Shown piece by piece: positions 23,622-30,545 of a stretch of DNA of 31,494 bases. The notes beneath the pieces are model-generated. The model was not told where the DNA came from, did not search any database, and saw only the letters and a list, made by a program, of their open reading frames with translations. This DNA comes from Palsa-506 sp050013415 (GTDB lineage: Bacteria > Actinomycetota > Actinomycetes > Streptosporangiales > Streptosporangiaceae), in NCBI GenBank assembly GCA_050013415.1, contig JBEKFH010000012.1, forward strand, positions 1-31,494, in the 5' to 3' direction. How positions within the stretch are numbered: the stretch's first letter is position 1; the number at the start of each line of letters is the position of its first letter. A program made the position numbers and the translations under genes.

Positions 23622-23885
23622 ATGGACCGGCCGGAAGATCAGCGGGACGAGACCTTCAACCCGTGGAGCATCGTTAATCTCGTTTTTCACCATCTGGCCG
23701 ATCACGGCCTCCACCCCGTGCTCGGCAGCGCCGGCGACCCGGGCCTCCCGGCGGCGCAGCTGCTGATCGCGCTCGGGATCGAGCCGGCTCCGGAGGGAAA
23801 CCGCCAGGCATCCCGGGACGTCCAGCAGCATCTCGCCGAGATCAGGGCCGCCGTCTTCGGCGACGGCCGATCTGGCGAGAGCTGA
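23622..23885 (+). CDS. Small conserved-looking protein upstream of prmA, unknown function
   Basis: An 87-residue protein from ATG 23622, which has GGAGG 6 nt upstream, so translation is well supported. The sequence MDRPEDQRDETFNPWSIVNL continues into a mixed helical protein (HHLADHGLHPVLG, LPAAQLLIALGIEPAPEGN, VQQHLAEIRAAVFG) without membrane segment, signal or cysteines. I do not recognise a family. It lies between the two copies of the candidate operator and just upstream of prmA in the same direction, so it may be the first product of the prm transcript or a separately regulated accessory protein. The 229-bp gap to prmA argues for its own regulation. Confidence 0.65.
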   Translation: MDRPEDQRDETFNPWSIVNLVFHHLADHGLHPVLGSAGDPGLPAAQLLIALGIEPAPEGNRQASRDVQQHLAEIRAAVFGDGRSGES

Positions 23886-23938
23886 CCGGGTGCCGCGGGC
23901 GCCCGGCTGGCCGCCGGAGGGTCCCAGGCCAGGGCACT

Positions 23939-23953
23939 GTCTCATGTTGAGAG
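23939..23953. promoter_or_regulatory. Inverted repeat, candidate operator copy 2
   Basis: gtctcatgttgagag, sharing 14 identical bases with the copy at 23537. It lies 161 bp upstream of prmA, a distance usual for enhancer-type activator sites. A half-site gtctca follows at about 24079. A separate TGTGA-T-TCACA palindrome is at 23976-23986. Confidence 0.6.
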
Positions 23954-24026
23954 CGCCAGATCCGCCGGCAGGAGTTGTGATTCACACGACAGAGCATTTT
24001 CGGGCGCGCAGGACTCGTGCGTCCGG

Positions 24027-24049
24027 CGGCGGGGTGTAACGCCCCGCCG
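24027..24049 (+). other. Hairpin in the prmA leader
   Basis: An 8-bp GC-only stem (cggcgggg / ccccgccg) with loop tgtaacg, 65 bp before the prmA start. It could be an attenuator, a leader stability element, or fortuitous in GC-rich DNA. Confidence 0.4.
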
Positions 24050-24114
24050 GAAGCAAGGATCAAGGCTGCAGGCGGGCTGTCTCAGCCAACCCAAAGGAAG
24101 GGCGAGGGGTGACT

Positions 24115-25767
24115 ATGAGTCGCCAGAGCGTGGCCAAGGCCCACCAGAAGATCCAGGAGCTGTCCTGGGAACCGCAGTACCACGAGCCGGTGTCGCAGTA
24201 CGGCACCGACTACACATTCGAGAAGTCGCAGAAGAAGGACCCGCTTAAGCAGGTTCTGCGGTCGTACTTCCCGATGCAAGAGGAAAAAGATCACCGGGTC
24301 TACGGTGCCTCCGATGGTGCGATTCGCGGCAATATGTTCCGCCAGGTGCAGGAGCGCTGGCTGGAATGGCAGAAGCTGTTCCTGAGCATCATCCCGCTGC
24401 CCGAGGTATCCGCGGCCAGGGCAATGCCGCTGCTGTTCCGCACGGTCCCCAACCCGGAGCTGCACAACGGCCAGGCGATCCAGATGATCGACGAGGTACG
24501 GCACTCGACGATCCAGCAGAACCTCAAGCGCCTGTACATGAACAACTACATCGACCCGGCCGGCTTCAACAGCAGCCTGCGGAACTTCCACAACGACTAC
24601 TGCGGGTCGATCGGGCGGCAGTTCGCCGAGGGCTTCATCACCGGTGACGCGATCACCGCGGCGAGCATCTACCTGACGATCGTGGCGGAGACGGCGTTCA
24701 CGAACACGCTGTTCGTGGCCATGCCGGCCGAGGCCGCCGCGAACGGCGACTACCTGCTGCCGACCGTGTTCCACTCGGTGCAGTCGGACGAGTCGCGGCA
24801 CATCAGCAACGGCTACGCCACGCTGCTGATGGCGCTGGCCGACGAGGGCAACCACCAGCTGCTCGAGCGTGACCTGCGTTACGCCTGGTGGAACAACCAC
24901 CGGGTGGTGGACGCGGCCATCGGCACGTTCATCGAGTACGGCACCAAGGACCGCCGCAAGGACCGCGAGTCCTACGCCGAGATGTGGCGGCGGTGGATCT
25001 ACGACGACTACTACCGCAGCTACCTCGTGCCGCTGGAGAAGTACGGCCTGGTCATCCCGCACGACCTCATCGAGGAGGCCTGGAACCAGATCTGGAACAA
25101 GGGCTACGTCCACGAGGTCGCGCAGTTCTTCGCCACCGGCTGGCTGGCGAACTACTGGCGGATCGACCCGATGACCGACAAGGACTTCGAGTGGTTCGAG
25201 TACAAGTACCCGGGCTGGTACGACAAGTACGGCAAGTGGTGGGAGAACTACAACCGCCTCTCGGTCGCGAACGGGCATAACCCGATCGTGGGCGAGAACG
25301 TGGACTACGTGTACCCGCACCGCTGCTGGACCTGCATGGTGCCCTGCCTGGTCCGCGAGGACATGGTCATGGACGAGGTCGACGGCCAGGTCCGGACCTA
25401 CTGCCACGAGGAATGCCGCTGGACCGACGTGACCGCCTTCCGGCCGACCTACCAGGGTCGCGAGACCCCGAACATGGGGCAGCTGATCGGCAAGCGCGAG
25501 TGGGAGACCCTGTACCACGGCTGGAACTGGGCCGACGTGGTCAAGGACATGGGCTACGTGCGTGACGACGGCAAGACGATGGTCGCGCAGCCGCACCTGA
25601 ATCTCGACCCGAAGAAGATGTGGACGCTCGATCACCTGCGCAAGATGGGCCCGGTGCTGAGCCCGAACGTGCTGCTGAACGAGATGACGCCGGAGCAGCG
25701 GGCCGCGTTCCACGCGGATTACATCCGGCAGGGCCCGGCCGGACGGCCGGCCCCCGCGGACGCCTGA
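24115..25767 (+). CDS. prmA: Propane-type soluble di-iron monooxygenase, hydroxylase alpha subunit
   Basis: A 550-residue large hydroxylase subunit carrying the non-haem di-iron centre that activates O2 and hydroxylates a short alkane (also phenol or acetone in relatives called MimA). The sequence follows PrmA/MimA closely from the start (MSRQSVAKAHQKIQELSWEP) through DYTFEKSQKKDPLKQVLRSY. Iron ligands are seen as Glu127-x-x-His130 (EVRHST), Glu192 (IVAETAF) and Glu226-x-x-His229 (DESRHISNG); one more N-terminal Glu is expected. A CWTCMVPC...C...EC cysteine group lies near 405-430. ATG 24115 has GAGGGG 6 nt upstream; GTG 24109 is an alternative. It heads the prmABCD operon. Confidence 0.96.
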   Translation: MSRQSVAKAHQKIQELSWEPQYHEPVSQYGTDYTFEKSQKKDPLKQVLRSYFPMQEEKDHRVYGASDGAIRGNMFRQVQERWLEWQKLFLSIIPLPEVSAARAMPLLFRTVPNPELHNGQAIQMIDEVRHSTIQQNLKRLYMNNYIDPAGFNSSLRNFHNDYCGSIGRQFAEGFITGDAITAASIYLTIVAETAFTNTLFVAMPAEAAANGDYLLPTVFHSVQSDESRHISNGYATLLMALADEGNHQLLERDLRYAWWNNHRVVDAAIGTFIEYGTKDRRKDRESYAEMWRRWIYDDYYRSYLVPLEKYGLVIPHDLIEEAWNQIWNKGYVHEVAQFFATGWLANYWRIDPMTDKDFEWFEYKYPGWYDKYGKWWENYNRLSVANGHNPIVGENVDYVYPHRCWTCMVPCLVREDMVMDEVDGQVRTYCHEECRWTDVTAFRPTYQGRETPNMGQLIGKREWETLYHGWNWADVVKDMGYVRDDGKTMVAQPHLNLDPKKMWTLDHLRKMGPVLSPNVLLNEMTPEQRAAFHADYIRQGPAGRPAPADA

Positions 25768-25781
25768 CCGGCGGCCCGTTA

Positions 25782-25838
25782 GCGAGCAGGCAGGAGGGCC
25801 AGGCGGCCCCGTGCCCCTGGCCCTCCGTGCCTGCTCGC
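25782..25838 (+). terminator. 22-bp hairpin between prmA and prmB
   Basis: Arms 25782-25803 and 25816-25838 pair over 22 bp with a single bulged G (25827) and a loop of about 12 nt. There is no T-run. Inside an operon, such a hairpin more likely protects the 3' end of the prmA message or partly terminates transcription, so the reductase is made in smaller amounts than the hydroxylase. Confidence 0.65.
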
Positions 25839-25883
25839 CCCGTCCGCCCGTTCGTGCCCGCAGCGCAGTTATCCGAGGAAGCA

Positions 25884-26930
25884 ATGGCCGATAAGCATGT
25901 CGTGCGATTCGAGCCGGTCGGCATCGAGATCGAGGTCAGCGAGGACCAGACGATCCTGCGCGCGGCCGCCGAGCAGGGCATCATGCTCATGCACGGCTGC
26001 AAGGAGGGCCAGTGCTCCTCCTGCAAGTCCTTCGTCCTCGACGGTGAGGACATCGAGCTGGAAAAGTACTCCACCTTCGCGCTGCCCGACTACGAGAAGG
26101 AGGAGGGCTTCACGCTGCTGTGCCGGGCGCACCCGTATGAGGACCTGACGATCGAGCTGCTCAACTTCGACGAGGACATGATCCGCTCGGGCCTGCCGAT
26201 CGTCGAGGCGGTGGCCGAGGTCGTGTCCAACGAGCCGGTCACGCACGACATGCGGCACCTCGTGCTGCGCCTGGTGGAGCCGGAGGAGATCAAGTACTTC
26301 CCCGGCCAGTACGTCGACATCAGGGTGCCCGGCACCGATGAGACCCGCTCGTTCTCGATGGCGAACACCTCAAGCCGGGACGGCGGGCTGCTGGAGTTCG
26401 TGATCAAGATCTACCCGGACGGCCTGTTCTCGCACTTCCTGGATACTCAGGTGGCTATCGGCGACAGGCTGGAACTCACCGGGCCGTTCGGGGTCTTCAC
26501 CCTGCGCGAGGGCTTCGAAACGGACCTGGTCTTCGTCGGCGGCGGCGCGGGCATGGCCCCGATCCTGTCGCTGCTGCGATCGATGGCCGAGCGTGGACTA
26601 CAGCGTAAAGCAACGTTCTTCTATGGCGCTCGCGGGCTCAGGGACCTGTGCTTCGAGGCGGAACTGCGCGAGCTTGAGCAGACGATGCCCGGCTTCAGGT
26701 ACGTGCCCGCGCTGTCCGAGCCCGCGGACGGCGACCGCTGGGAGGGCGAGACCGGCCTGATCACCGACGTGGTCAAGCGGCTGGCGGGCGAGCTCAAGGG
26801 CTCGCACGCCTATGTCTGCGGCCCGCCGCCGATGGTGGAGGCCGCGATGCCGGTGCTGGCCACGGCCGGAGTCGAGGACAAGCGCATCTACTACGACAAG
26901 TTCACCACGACCGCTGACCCGCAGCAGTGA
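25884..26930 (+). CDS. prmB: Monooxygenase reductase (2Fe-2S ferredoxin / FAD / NAD)
   Basis: A 348-residue electron-transfer protein passing electrons from NADH through FAD and a 2Fe-2S cluster to the hydroxylase. The plant-type ferredoxin domain has Cys39, Cys44, Cys47 (CKEGQCSSC) and Cys80; the FAD site is RSFSMANTS and the NAD site GGGAGMAPILSLLR, followed by YVCGPPPMVEA near the end. Length and domain order are those of MmoC/PrmB-type reductases. ATG 25884 has GAGGAA close upstream. The gene lies between the alpha and beta hydroxylase genes, the usual prm/mim order. The 116-bp gap before it contains the 22-bp hairpin. Confidence 0.95.
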   Translation: MADKHVVRFEPVGIEIEVSEDQTILRAAAEQGIMLMHGCKEGQCSSCKSFVLDGEDIELEKYSTFALPDYEKEEGFTLLCRAHPYEDLTIELLNFDEDMIRSGLPIVEAVAEVVSNEPVTHDMRHLVLRLVEPEEIKYFPGQYVDIRVPGTDETRSFSMANTSSRDGGLLEFVIKIYPDGLFSHFLDTQVAIGDRLELTGPFGVFTLREGFETDLVFVGGGAGMAPILSLLRSMAERGLQRKATFFYGARGLRDLCFEAELRELEQTMPGFRYVPALSEPADGDRWEGETGLITDVVKRLAGELKGSHAYVCGPPPMVEAAMPVLATAGVEDKRIYYDKFTTTADPQQ

Positions 26931-27012
26931 GGAGGCGGCCGAATCACGACGTTTGACTGGCGGCTCGTCCGGTGGCGACATCGGCCGTACTCGAAGGTGA
27001 GAGAGAGATCTG

Positions 27013-28182
27013 ATGACAACTTCGGAAGAACGCAGCTTGCCCAAGCCTGAATTCACCGACGCGGAGGCCGGGGCCAGGGAGTTCCCTGACTCGACCGCTC
27101 GCAGGTTCAACTACTACACCCCCCAGAAGCGCAAGCAATCGCACTACGAGGACGTGACGGTCGAGGTCCAGCCCGACCCGAGGCACTACCTCGCGCAGGG
27201 CTGGTTCTACGGGTTCTCCGACGGCCGCGGCGGCTACCCGCTGGACTGGACCGCGCTCAAGGCGTGGGGATCCGACCGGCCGGAGCCGGCCCGGTTCCCC
27301 GGATCCGGCGGCAAGGGCTACGACTGGCCGGCCCTCGGCTGGCATGAGTTCCGCGACCCGAACGAGGAGTGGGAACTCACCTTCTACCGCTATAACTCCA
27401 ACGTCGTGCGGCAGCTCAACCAGAACATCGACGCGGCCCGGCAGTCGAAGGCGTTCGAGCAGTGGAACCCCAACTGGGTGCGGTTCGTGGAGCGCCACAT
27501 CGGCGCCTGGATGCACGTGGACCACGGGCTCGGCCTGTACCTCTTCGCGAACGCCAACCGCCGCGCGCCGACGAACATGCACAACAACGCGATCTCGGTG
27601 AACAGCATGCACAGGATCAGGGCGGCGCAGGATCTCGCGCTGTACAACCTGACGCTGAGCGAGGAGATCGAGTCATTCGACGGGTCCGCGCACATCGAGA
27701 CCTGGAACAACGACCACGCCTGGCAGGGCGTCCGCGAAGTCGCCGAGCAGCTCACCGCGATCGACGACTGGTGCGAGGCGATCTTCGCCGCGAACGTGGT
27801 GTTCGAGCCGCTCGTCGGCGAGCTGTTCCGCAGCCAGCTGGTGCAGCAGGCCGCGCCGCGCAACGGCGACTTCGTCACTCCCACGGTCGTCGGCGCGGAG
27901 GAGTACGACTACGCCGAGCGGGATCTGCGCTACACCAGGTCGATGTTCGAGCTGCTCACCAGCGACCGCGAGTTCGCCGACCACAACAAGGCGCAGCTGG
28001 ACCAGTGGCTCTCGGTCTGGGTGCCGCGTGCCATCGCGGCCTCCAGGACGCTGCAGCCGATCTGGTCGCAGCCCGACTCCAAGCCACCCCGGTTCGAGGA
28101 TGGCCTGGACCGCCAGAAGAGCCGGTTCAGCGGCATCCTGTCCGATCTCGGCCTCGACACACCGAAGGAGCTGTCGCAGTGA
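27013..28182 (+). CDS. prmC: Monooxygenase hydroxylase beta subunit
   Basis: A 389-residue beta subunit of the propane-type hydroxylase, a ferritin-like helical protein without the iron ligands of the alpha chain that stabilises the alpha2beta2 core. It is recognised by RRFNYYTPQKRKQSHYEDVTVEVQ near the start, QGWFYGFSDGRGGYPLDWT, and the long helical stretch with HVDHGLGLYLFANANRRAPT. Start ATG 27013 is preceded by a GAGAGAG tract. The gene follows prmB by 82 bp, which hold no distinct feature, and its stop overlaps the prmD start. Confidence 0.95.
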   Translation: MTTSEERSLPKPEFTDAEAGAREFPDSTARRFNYYTPQKRKQSHYEDVTVEVQPDPRHYLAQGWFYGFSDGRGGYPLDWTALKAWGSDRPEPARFPGSGGKGYDWPALGWHEFRDPNEEWELTFYRYNSNVVRQLNQNIDAARQSKAFEQWNPNWVRFVERHIGAWMHVDHGLGLYLFANANRRAPTNMHNNAISVNSMHRIRAAQDLALYNLTLSEEIESFDGSAHIETWNNDHAWQGVREVAEQLTAIDDWCEAIFAANVVFEPLVGELFRSQLVQQAAPRNGDFVTPTVVGAEEYDYAERDLRYTRSMFELLTSDREFADHNKAQLDQWLSVWVPRAIAASRTLQPIWSQPDSKPPRFEDGLDRQKSRFSGILSDLGLDTPKELSQ

Positions 28183-28550
28183 CTACGACGTTTACGACGG
28201 CAGAAAGCCCGTTCAAGTCCGACAACACCGCCTCCAACCAGTGCGGCGTCACGCTGATGAACAACCAGGTCGGCTCCGTCATGGCGCAGGTCATGAGCAC
28301 CAAGCCGAACGTGACCGTGCGGCCGCTGCCGTCCATGATCCGGGTGGACGCGGTCAGGCGGATGGATTTCGTCTACGACGAGATCTCCGAGGCGCTCGGC
28401 GAGGAGCCCGGCTTCTTCGACGCCGCCGAGTTCGAGGAGAACATGTCCACGCACTACGGCCGGATGATCCACGAGGACGACCGGACCATCATGTTCGCGA
28501 ACCCGGAGGACGCGGCCGAGTACATCGGATTCGACCTGACGGCCGGCTAG
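28179..28550 (+). CDS. prmD: Monooxygenase coupling/effector protein (MmoB/DmpM family)
   Basis: A 123-residue cofactor-free effector that binds the hydroxylase and tunes O2 activation and coupling. Family features are CGVTLMNNQVGSVMAQVM, KPNVTVRPLPSMIRVDAVRRMDFVYDEIS, and the C-terminal TIMFANPEDAAEYIGFDLT. GTG 28179 overlaps the prmC stop by 4 bp (GTGA), so translation is coupled and stoichiometry with the beta chain is likely kept. The short N-terminal tail (TTTFTTAESPFKSDN) is Thr/Ser-rich, as in other effectors with flexible N-termini. Confidence 0.94.
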   Translation: MTTTFTTAESPFKSDNTASNQCGVTLMNNQVGSVMAQVMSTKPNVTVRPLPSMIRVDAVRRMDFVYDEISEALGEEPGFFDAAEFEENMSTHYGRMIHEDDRTIMFANPEDAAEYIGFDLTAG

Positions 28551-28562
28551 GCCTTGCGGTTG

Positions 28563-28607
28563 CCGGGCCCATCGGCTGTGCTAGGAGCTAGCAGCCGCTG
28601 GGCCCGG
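28563..28607 (+). terminator. Hairpin after prmD
   Basis: Imperfect inverted repeat: 9 bp (ccgggccca / tgggcccgg) plus two inner 5-bp helices with small bulges and loop gag. It lies between prmD and the amidohydrolase gene and may cause partial termination or end the prmABCD message. Confidence 0.6.
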
Positions 28608-28671
28608 AGCCCGCGGGGGAAACGGCATCCGCGGGGCAGTACTGATCTTAAGCCCACAATGAGGAGGAAAA

Positions 28672-29721
28672 GTGTACGAAAAGGACGGCGAGAAGTACTT
28701 TGTTGTCGACAGCCATATGCACTTCTGGAACGCCGCGCCGGACAACTGGGTGCCGGGCCACGAGCAGTACGCCGAGGGCTGGATCAACTGCTTCCACGCC
28801 TACATGGGCCTAGGCCCGGCGGAAACCCACTGGTCGATCGAGCACTTCCAGAAGTACTCCGAGGACGACCTGATGAAGGACGTCTTCGAGGACGGGCACG
28901 TCGACGTGGCGATCTTCCAGCCCACGTACCTGAAGGAGTGGTACAAGGAGGGCTTCAACACCACGGCGCGCAACGCCGCCCTGGCGGAGAAGCACCCCGG
29001 CAAGCTCATCTCGAACACCCGCTTCGATCCCCGCGACGGTGACGTGGGCCTGGAGCAGCTCAGGGCCGACGTGGAGCGCTACGGGTCCAAGGGCGTCAAG
29101 CTCTACACCGCCGAGTGGAACAACGGCTCGCGCGGCTACAAGCTCAGCGACCCGGCCGCGTACCGGTTCCTTGAGGCCGCCCAGGAGCTCGGGATCAAGA
29201 ACATCCACGTGCACAAGGGCCCGACGATCTGGCCGCTGGACAAGGATGCCTTCGACGTCTCCGACATCGACCATGCGGCCACGGACTTCCAGGGCCTGAA
29301 CTTCATCGTCGAGCACGTGGGGCTGCCGCGGATCGAGGACTTCTGCTTCATGGCGACGCAGGAGCCGAACGTCTACGCCGGCCTGTCGGTGGTCATCGGC
29401 GGGCTCATGCACGCCCGGCCGAAGTTCTTCGCGAAGGTGATGGGCGAGCTGCTGTTCTGGGTCGGCGAGGACAAGATGACCTTCGGCAGCGACTACGCCA
29501 TCTGGGAGCCCAAGTGGCAGGTCGAGGGATTCGTGGACTGGGACTACCCCAGTGACGAGTTCTCCGACTACCCGAGGCTCGGCGTCGCGGGCAAGAAGAA
29601 GATCCTCGGCCTGAACGCGGCGAAGCTGTACGACATCGACGTGCCCGCCGAGTACCGGCTGAGCGCTGGCGAGGGAACCCCGGCCGCGCAGGACGACGCG
29701 CAGCTGGTCGCGGGGGCATGA
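28672..29721 (+). CDS. Amidohydrolase-family protein of the monooxygenase cluster
   Basis: A 349-residue TIM-barrel metal-dependent hydrolase of the amidohydrolase (amidohydrolase_2) type. Metal-site motifs are VDSHMHFW near residue 13-19 (His-x-His), NIHVHKG, FIVEHVGLPRI, and TFGSDYAIW with the catalytic Asp. Homologues regularly sit in propane monooxygenase clusters, but their role is unsettled: a maturation factor or an enzyme on a later metabolite. GTG 28672 has GGAGG with AAAA spacer. Its stop overlaps the next start as ATGA. The C-terminal 20 residues (GEGTPAAQDDAQ...) look disordered. Confidence 0.9.
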   Translation: MYEKDGEKYFVVDSHMHFWNAAPDNWVPGHEQYAEGWINCFHAYMGLGPAETHWSIEHFQKYSEDDLMKDVFEDGHVDVAIFQPTYLKEWYKEGFNTTARNAALAEKHPGKLISNTRFDPRDGDVGLEQLRADVERYGSKGVKLYTAEWNNGSRGYKLSDPAAYRFLEAAQELGIKNIHVHKGPTIWPLDKDAFDVSDIDHAATDFQGLNFIVEHVGLPRIEDFCFMATQEPNVYAGLSVVIGGLMHARPKFFAKVMGELLFWVGEDKMTFGSDYAIWEPKWQVEGFVDWDYPSDEFSDYPRLGVAGKKKILGLNAAKLYDIDVPAEYRLSAGEGTPAAQDDAQLVAGA

Positions 29722-30545
29722 CTGCTCCCCTGACAGCCGGATCGCGCGGAACTCGCCCGGGGGGGCACGACGCCCCCCCGGGCGATTCCCCCGGCCTCCT
29801 TCCGCCCGGGACCGCCCGGGCGGAAGGGGACGGCTCCGGGGCGCGTCCCCCCGGAGCCTCCCGGGTACTGGCCGCGCTCGGCGCGGTGCGCGACCCTGAG
29901 CTGGACGAGCCGATCACCGAACTGGGCTTCGTCACTTCCTGCACCGTCTCGGCGGACGGGGATGCGCATGTCCGGCTGCGGCTGCCCACGTACTTCTGCG
30001 CGCCTAACTTCGCCTTCCTGATGGTGGCCGACGCCTACGACGCGGTCTCTGTCCTGCCGGGCCTGCGCAGCACCGAGATCGTGCTGGAGGACCACTTCGC
30101 CTCGGACGCGATCAACGGCGGGGTGGCCGCCCGGGCCGGCTTCGCCCGGTCATTCGACGGCGAGGCGGTCGGCGAGCTTGACCAGCTGCGCGCCGATTTC
30201 CTGCGCAAGGCGGTGATGGCCGGCACCGACCAGGTGTGCAGGCCGCTGCTGGCCGGCGGGGCCGAGCCGTCGGCCCTGCTGACGATGACGCTGGGCGAGG
30301 TACCCGGCTCGCGGGCGCTGGACCGGCTGCGGCAGCGCCGCGCCGAGCTCGGCCTGCCCGCCGGGGACGACGCACCGCTGCTGATCGACCCGGCGACCGG
30401 CGCGCCGGTGCGCGACGACGCGGTGCCGCTGCACCTGCGGAAGGCCCGCATCACCCGGGTGGGCATCGAGGCGAACGCCGGCATCTGCCGCGGCATGCTG
30501 CGGCACCGATACGACACCGCAGGACAAGGCGAGGAGGACCAGTGA
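29718..30545 (+). CDS. DUF59/MIP18-type Fe-S assembly-like protein with N-terminal extension
   Basis: A 275-residue protein whose core begins VLAALGAVRDPELDEPITELGFV, the signature of the DUF59 (SufT/PaaD-like) family involved in iron-sulphur or metallocentre assembly. A C-terminal part with cysteines (QVCRPLL, GICRGML) is typical of the prm-cluster version. It probably helps build the hydroxylase or reductase metal centres. ATG 29718 overlaps the previous stop (ATGA). The first 48 residues (GTRPGGHDAPPGD..., LLPPGTARAEG) are Pro/Gly-rich and encoded by three successive GC hairpins. No start codon occurs between this region and the core, so the extension seems truly translated. Its GTGA end couples it to the alcohol dehydrogenase. 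Confidence 0.85.
   Translation: MTAPLTAGSRGTRPGGHDAPPGDSPGLLPPGTARAEGDGSGARPPGASRVLAALGAVRDPELDEPITELGFVTSCTVSADGDAHVRLRLPTYFCAPNFAFLMVADAYDAVSVLPGLRSTEIVLEDHFASDAINGGVAARAGFARSFDGEAVGELDQLRADFLRKAVMAGTDQVCRPLLAGGAEPSALLTMTLGEVPGSRALDRLRQRRAELGLPAGDDAPLLIDPATGAPVRDDAVPLHLRKARITRVGIEANAGICRGMLRHRYDTAGQGEEDQ
29754..29858 (+). other. Three consecutive GC-rich hairpins within a coding region
   Basis: Hairpin 1: arms 29754-29766 and 29772-29784, 13 bp perfect, loop acgac. Hairpin 2: arms 29798-29810 and 29815-29827, 13 bp perfect, loop accg. Hairpin 3: arms 29832-29841 and 29849-29858, 10 bp perfect, loop of 7. All lie in the N-terminal extension of the DUF59-type gene. Confidence 0.8.

Noticed and set aside
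24082..25884. Long open frame of about 600 codons antisense to prmA
   Set aside because: It mirrors prmA in the opposite strand, an effect of very high third-position GC. Its sequence is Val/Arg/His-rich, has no family match and no ribosome site.
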